A stretch of 7,278 bases of DNA, taken from contig CALQCP020000114.1 of NCBI GenBank assembly GCA_943329105.2, positions 1 to 7,278 of the forward strand, in the 5' to 3' direction. The stretch is from Chitinophaga pinensis (GTDB taxonomy: Bacteria > Planctomycetota > Phycisphaerae > Phycisphaerales > SM1A02). Both the position numbers and the translations under genes were made by a program. Below are positions 6,801-7,278 of the stretch, in pieces (the first letter of the stretch is position 1; every line of letters starts with the position of its first letter). The notes under the pieces are model-generated. The model searched no databases, had not been told where the DNA came from, and worked only from the letters and a program-made list of their open reading frames with translations.

Positions 6801-7278
6801 CTACTTCTCCGGACATTCTTACCTGCGACGATGCGCCGGGCGGGACCGGTGCCATGTGCTGCATTTCGCCAGAGGGGGTGATTCGATGGACTTCGCGAGG
6901 GGTGCTCGATCCAGCAGATCGAGCAAGCGACCCGGAAGTGCTCGACACTTCCGATACCCGTCGTGGACCTTCAGTGATTCCATTGCTCACCGCGCCAGCG
7001 GTTGCTGTTCTTGGGCGTGACGGCAGCATGACTGCGTTCCATATCAATAGCGGCACCGAGGCATGGCGCCATCCCGCCGATGGCAGCACAATGTTGAAGT
7101 GCACATGCGAGCCACTGGCCGTTGCGCTGGGCACGGAGTCCGATGACGGATCTGGTCCGACGTTACGCATCACTGTGATTGACGCCACGGATGGATCCCC
7201 GATTCTCTCGTGGGCCGCAGAGACCGCCACGGAGATTCAGTGGATGCGCATCGTTAACGGAGGAATTCTCCTGGTGGC
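3857..7278 (+). CDS. Very large exported PQQ-like beta-propeller repeat protein, C-terminus beyond window
   Basis: An open frame of 1140 codons reaches the right edge without a stop. Residues 1-31 look like a Sec signal with cleavage after AVAA; Cys24 in LLGC is a weaker, alternative lipobox. Residues about 45-215 are helical and TPR-like, ending with an Ala-rich linker. Residues about 290-660 hold PQQ-type blades: V-F-V-D-D-N-G-V then AFDRLSG and Trp320; CLDATTG and Trp376; YVSTPTG, IDPWDG and Trp484; and weaker copies after that. Residues about 662-925 are Ala-rich and helical, perhaps HEAT-like. A second propeller begins near 947, with a clear blade at about 1047-1072 (RDGSMTAFHINSG then W). 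Such proteins resemble BamB or quinoprotein propellers; no cofactor or catalytic residues can be assigned, so a scaffolding or binding role in the periplasm is only inference. ATG 3857 fits the signal peptide; no Shine-Dalgarno precedes it. The gene is divergent from the lipoprotein. Confidence 0.85.
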   Translation, partial: MKYSPSIGCRPTIAAYLAAVLLGCLTPAVAAQELALPAVDDSPSSQLLIEQATDQAKANPREAVRLLVQVLDAGPDRLVRAGIEADMFIPVSRRVHAMLVADAALRSAFRRELSADADAQLARGEYVELASRRIDTEAGLEASLRLAETSLTRGRVAAASSYLDRVDGHDLLTGRRALYHASMTATVAARLGQPERARLALARIDALAADQTGSLKATEIAGARAAALATPTPPSEVTIGPLGPGLFDSSSTDSTWSETWNAPLDVTASTMGQAGAGRLSGAQPERLQSRTAPTCVGERVFVDDNGVIRAFDRLSGRPLWSGANIGADSNGISMRMLAATPDEVVALAPMQLGSNRTGIGTGRIACLDATTGALRWEARLDRLDTRVDLDGLQPQGAPIIVDGRVIVAARRTSVRMETVSWLVAIDIDAPRPAAWARVLASSGSVRIGISRAADAPLLAAGVLYVSTPTGAIAAIDPWDGLVRWLRRFPVPVRDVTARLEPSDALTPAVVGDRIYAISPDRTRIDSFDIRDGSPRGSIPTGADGSIGTPSYLVGDDRSGLVLAVGDRVTCFAAAAPNTTLWSVPAVGAAFAERAHGRVQFANTTDPSAPVVLIPDATNISIRDARTGSERMRLAGAGNSNAILAGNQVLAAGPTALSGWMPTAAAERIVRARMSASPAPDAAIALVHLARQIRSGSLAAEGAKESVRRVRDLPADDVARTELLELLLIVDAMELAQGADCDTLDAAVDESAVLVNAQLRGGFVRADRALRRGDPVSAAAIAATVAMTAQSGEMVVNRSGQASADAEALRIIAIARAKDPRALDAVDSAVTTALASIRAEDRTAALRSAARIGAGTRAGTSALTAIMNAAKTAPARLAAARLIRECTARSGATDAGDAFLRALDPHWGVALAASVMPSLPRIDGTASRVVEFPGRLPRTFPDTGRPARGLLTLQGSDLVLRTAPSYAAAWRAPLGARNCSVLATSPDILTCDDAPGGTGAMCCISPEGVIRWTSRGVLDPADRASDPEVLDTSDTRRGPSVIPLLTAPAVAVLGRDGSMTAFHINSGTEAWRHPADGSTMLKCTCEPLAVALGTESDDGSGPTLRITVIDATDGSPILSWAAETATEIQWMRIVNGGILLV

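Overview
The window is an ordinary chromosomal stretch of a moderately GC-rich bacterium (roughly 55-62% GC by eye). It holds five protein genes, two of them cut by the window edges. I see no RNA gene, insertion sequence, phage gene or CRISPR array, and no gene-free stretch longer than about 60 bases. Three things suggest a planctomycete, perhaps Phycisphaerae-like: a very large exported protein with PQQ-type propeller repeats behind a helical N-terminus, the style of the sugar-phosphate mutase N-terminus, and start codons that mostly lack a Shine-Dalgarno sequence. This placement is inference from protein style, not proof.

Layout: (1) 1-599, minus strand: the first 199 residues of a phosphomannomutase/phosphoglucomutase-family enzyme, running off the left edge. 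(2) 600-654: a short divergent promoter region. (3) 655-1038, plus: a small 6-pyruvoyl-tetrahydropterin synthase (PTPS)/QueD-family protein with an altered active site. (4) 1035-3227, plus: a complete polyphosphate kinase 1, overlapping the PTPS gene by the ATGA junction. (5) 3231-3797, minus: a small WHy/LEA14-type lipoprotein with a Pro-rich repeat tail, converging on ppk1 with 3 bases between the stops. (6) 3798-3856: a second short divergent promoter region. (7) 3857-7278, plus: a huge exported PQQ-like beta-propeller protein, open at the right edge after 1140 codons.

The genes do not form one pathway. The PTPS-like gene and ppk1 look like a translationally coupled pair, one for pterin metabolism and one for polyphosphate storage. 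The mutase supplies sugar phosphates for envelope or nucleotide-sugar synthesis. The lipoprotein and the propeller protein are divergently transcribed, and both are predicted to leave the cytoplasm, so an envelope link is possible but unproven.

The points most worth a second look are the PTPS-like active site, which has ExxHGH but no CxxxHGH cysteine and no Asp-His dyad; the repeated pattern of TANNNT boxes 9-11 bases before ATGs that lack a Shine-Dalgarno, suggesting leaderless mRNAs; and the unusual two-propeller architecture of the large exported protein. I found no clearly new multi-gene system.
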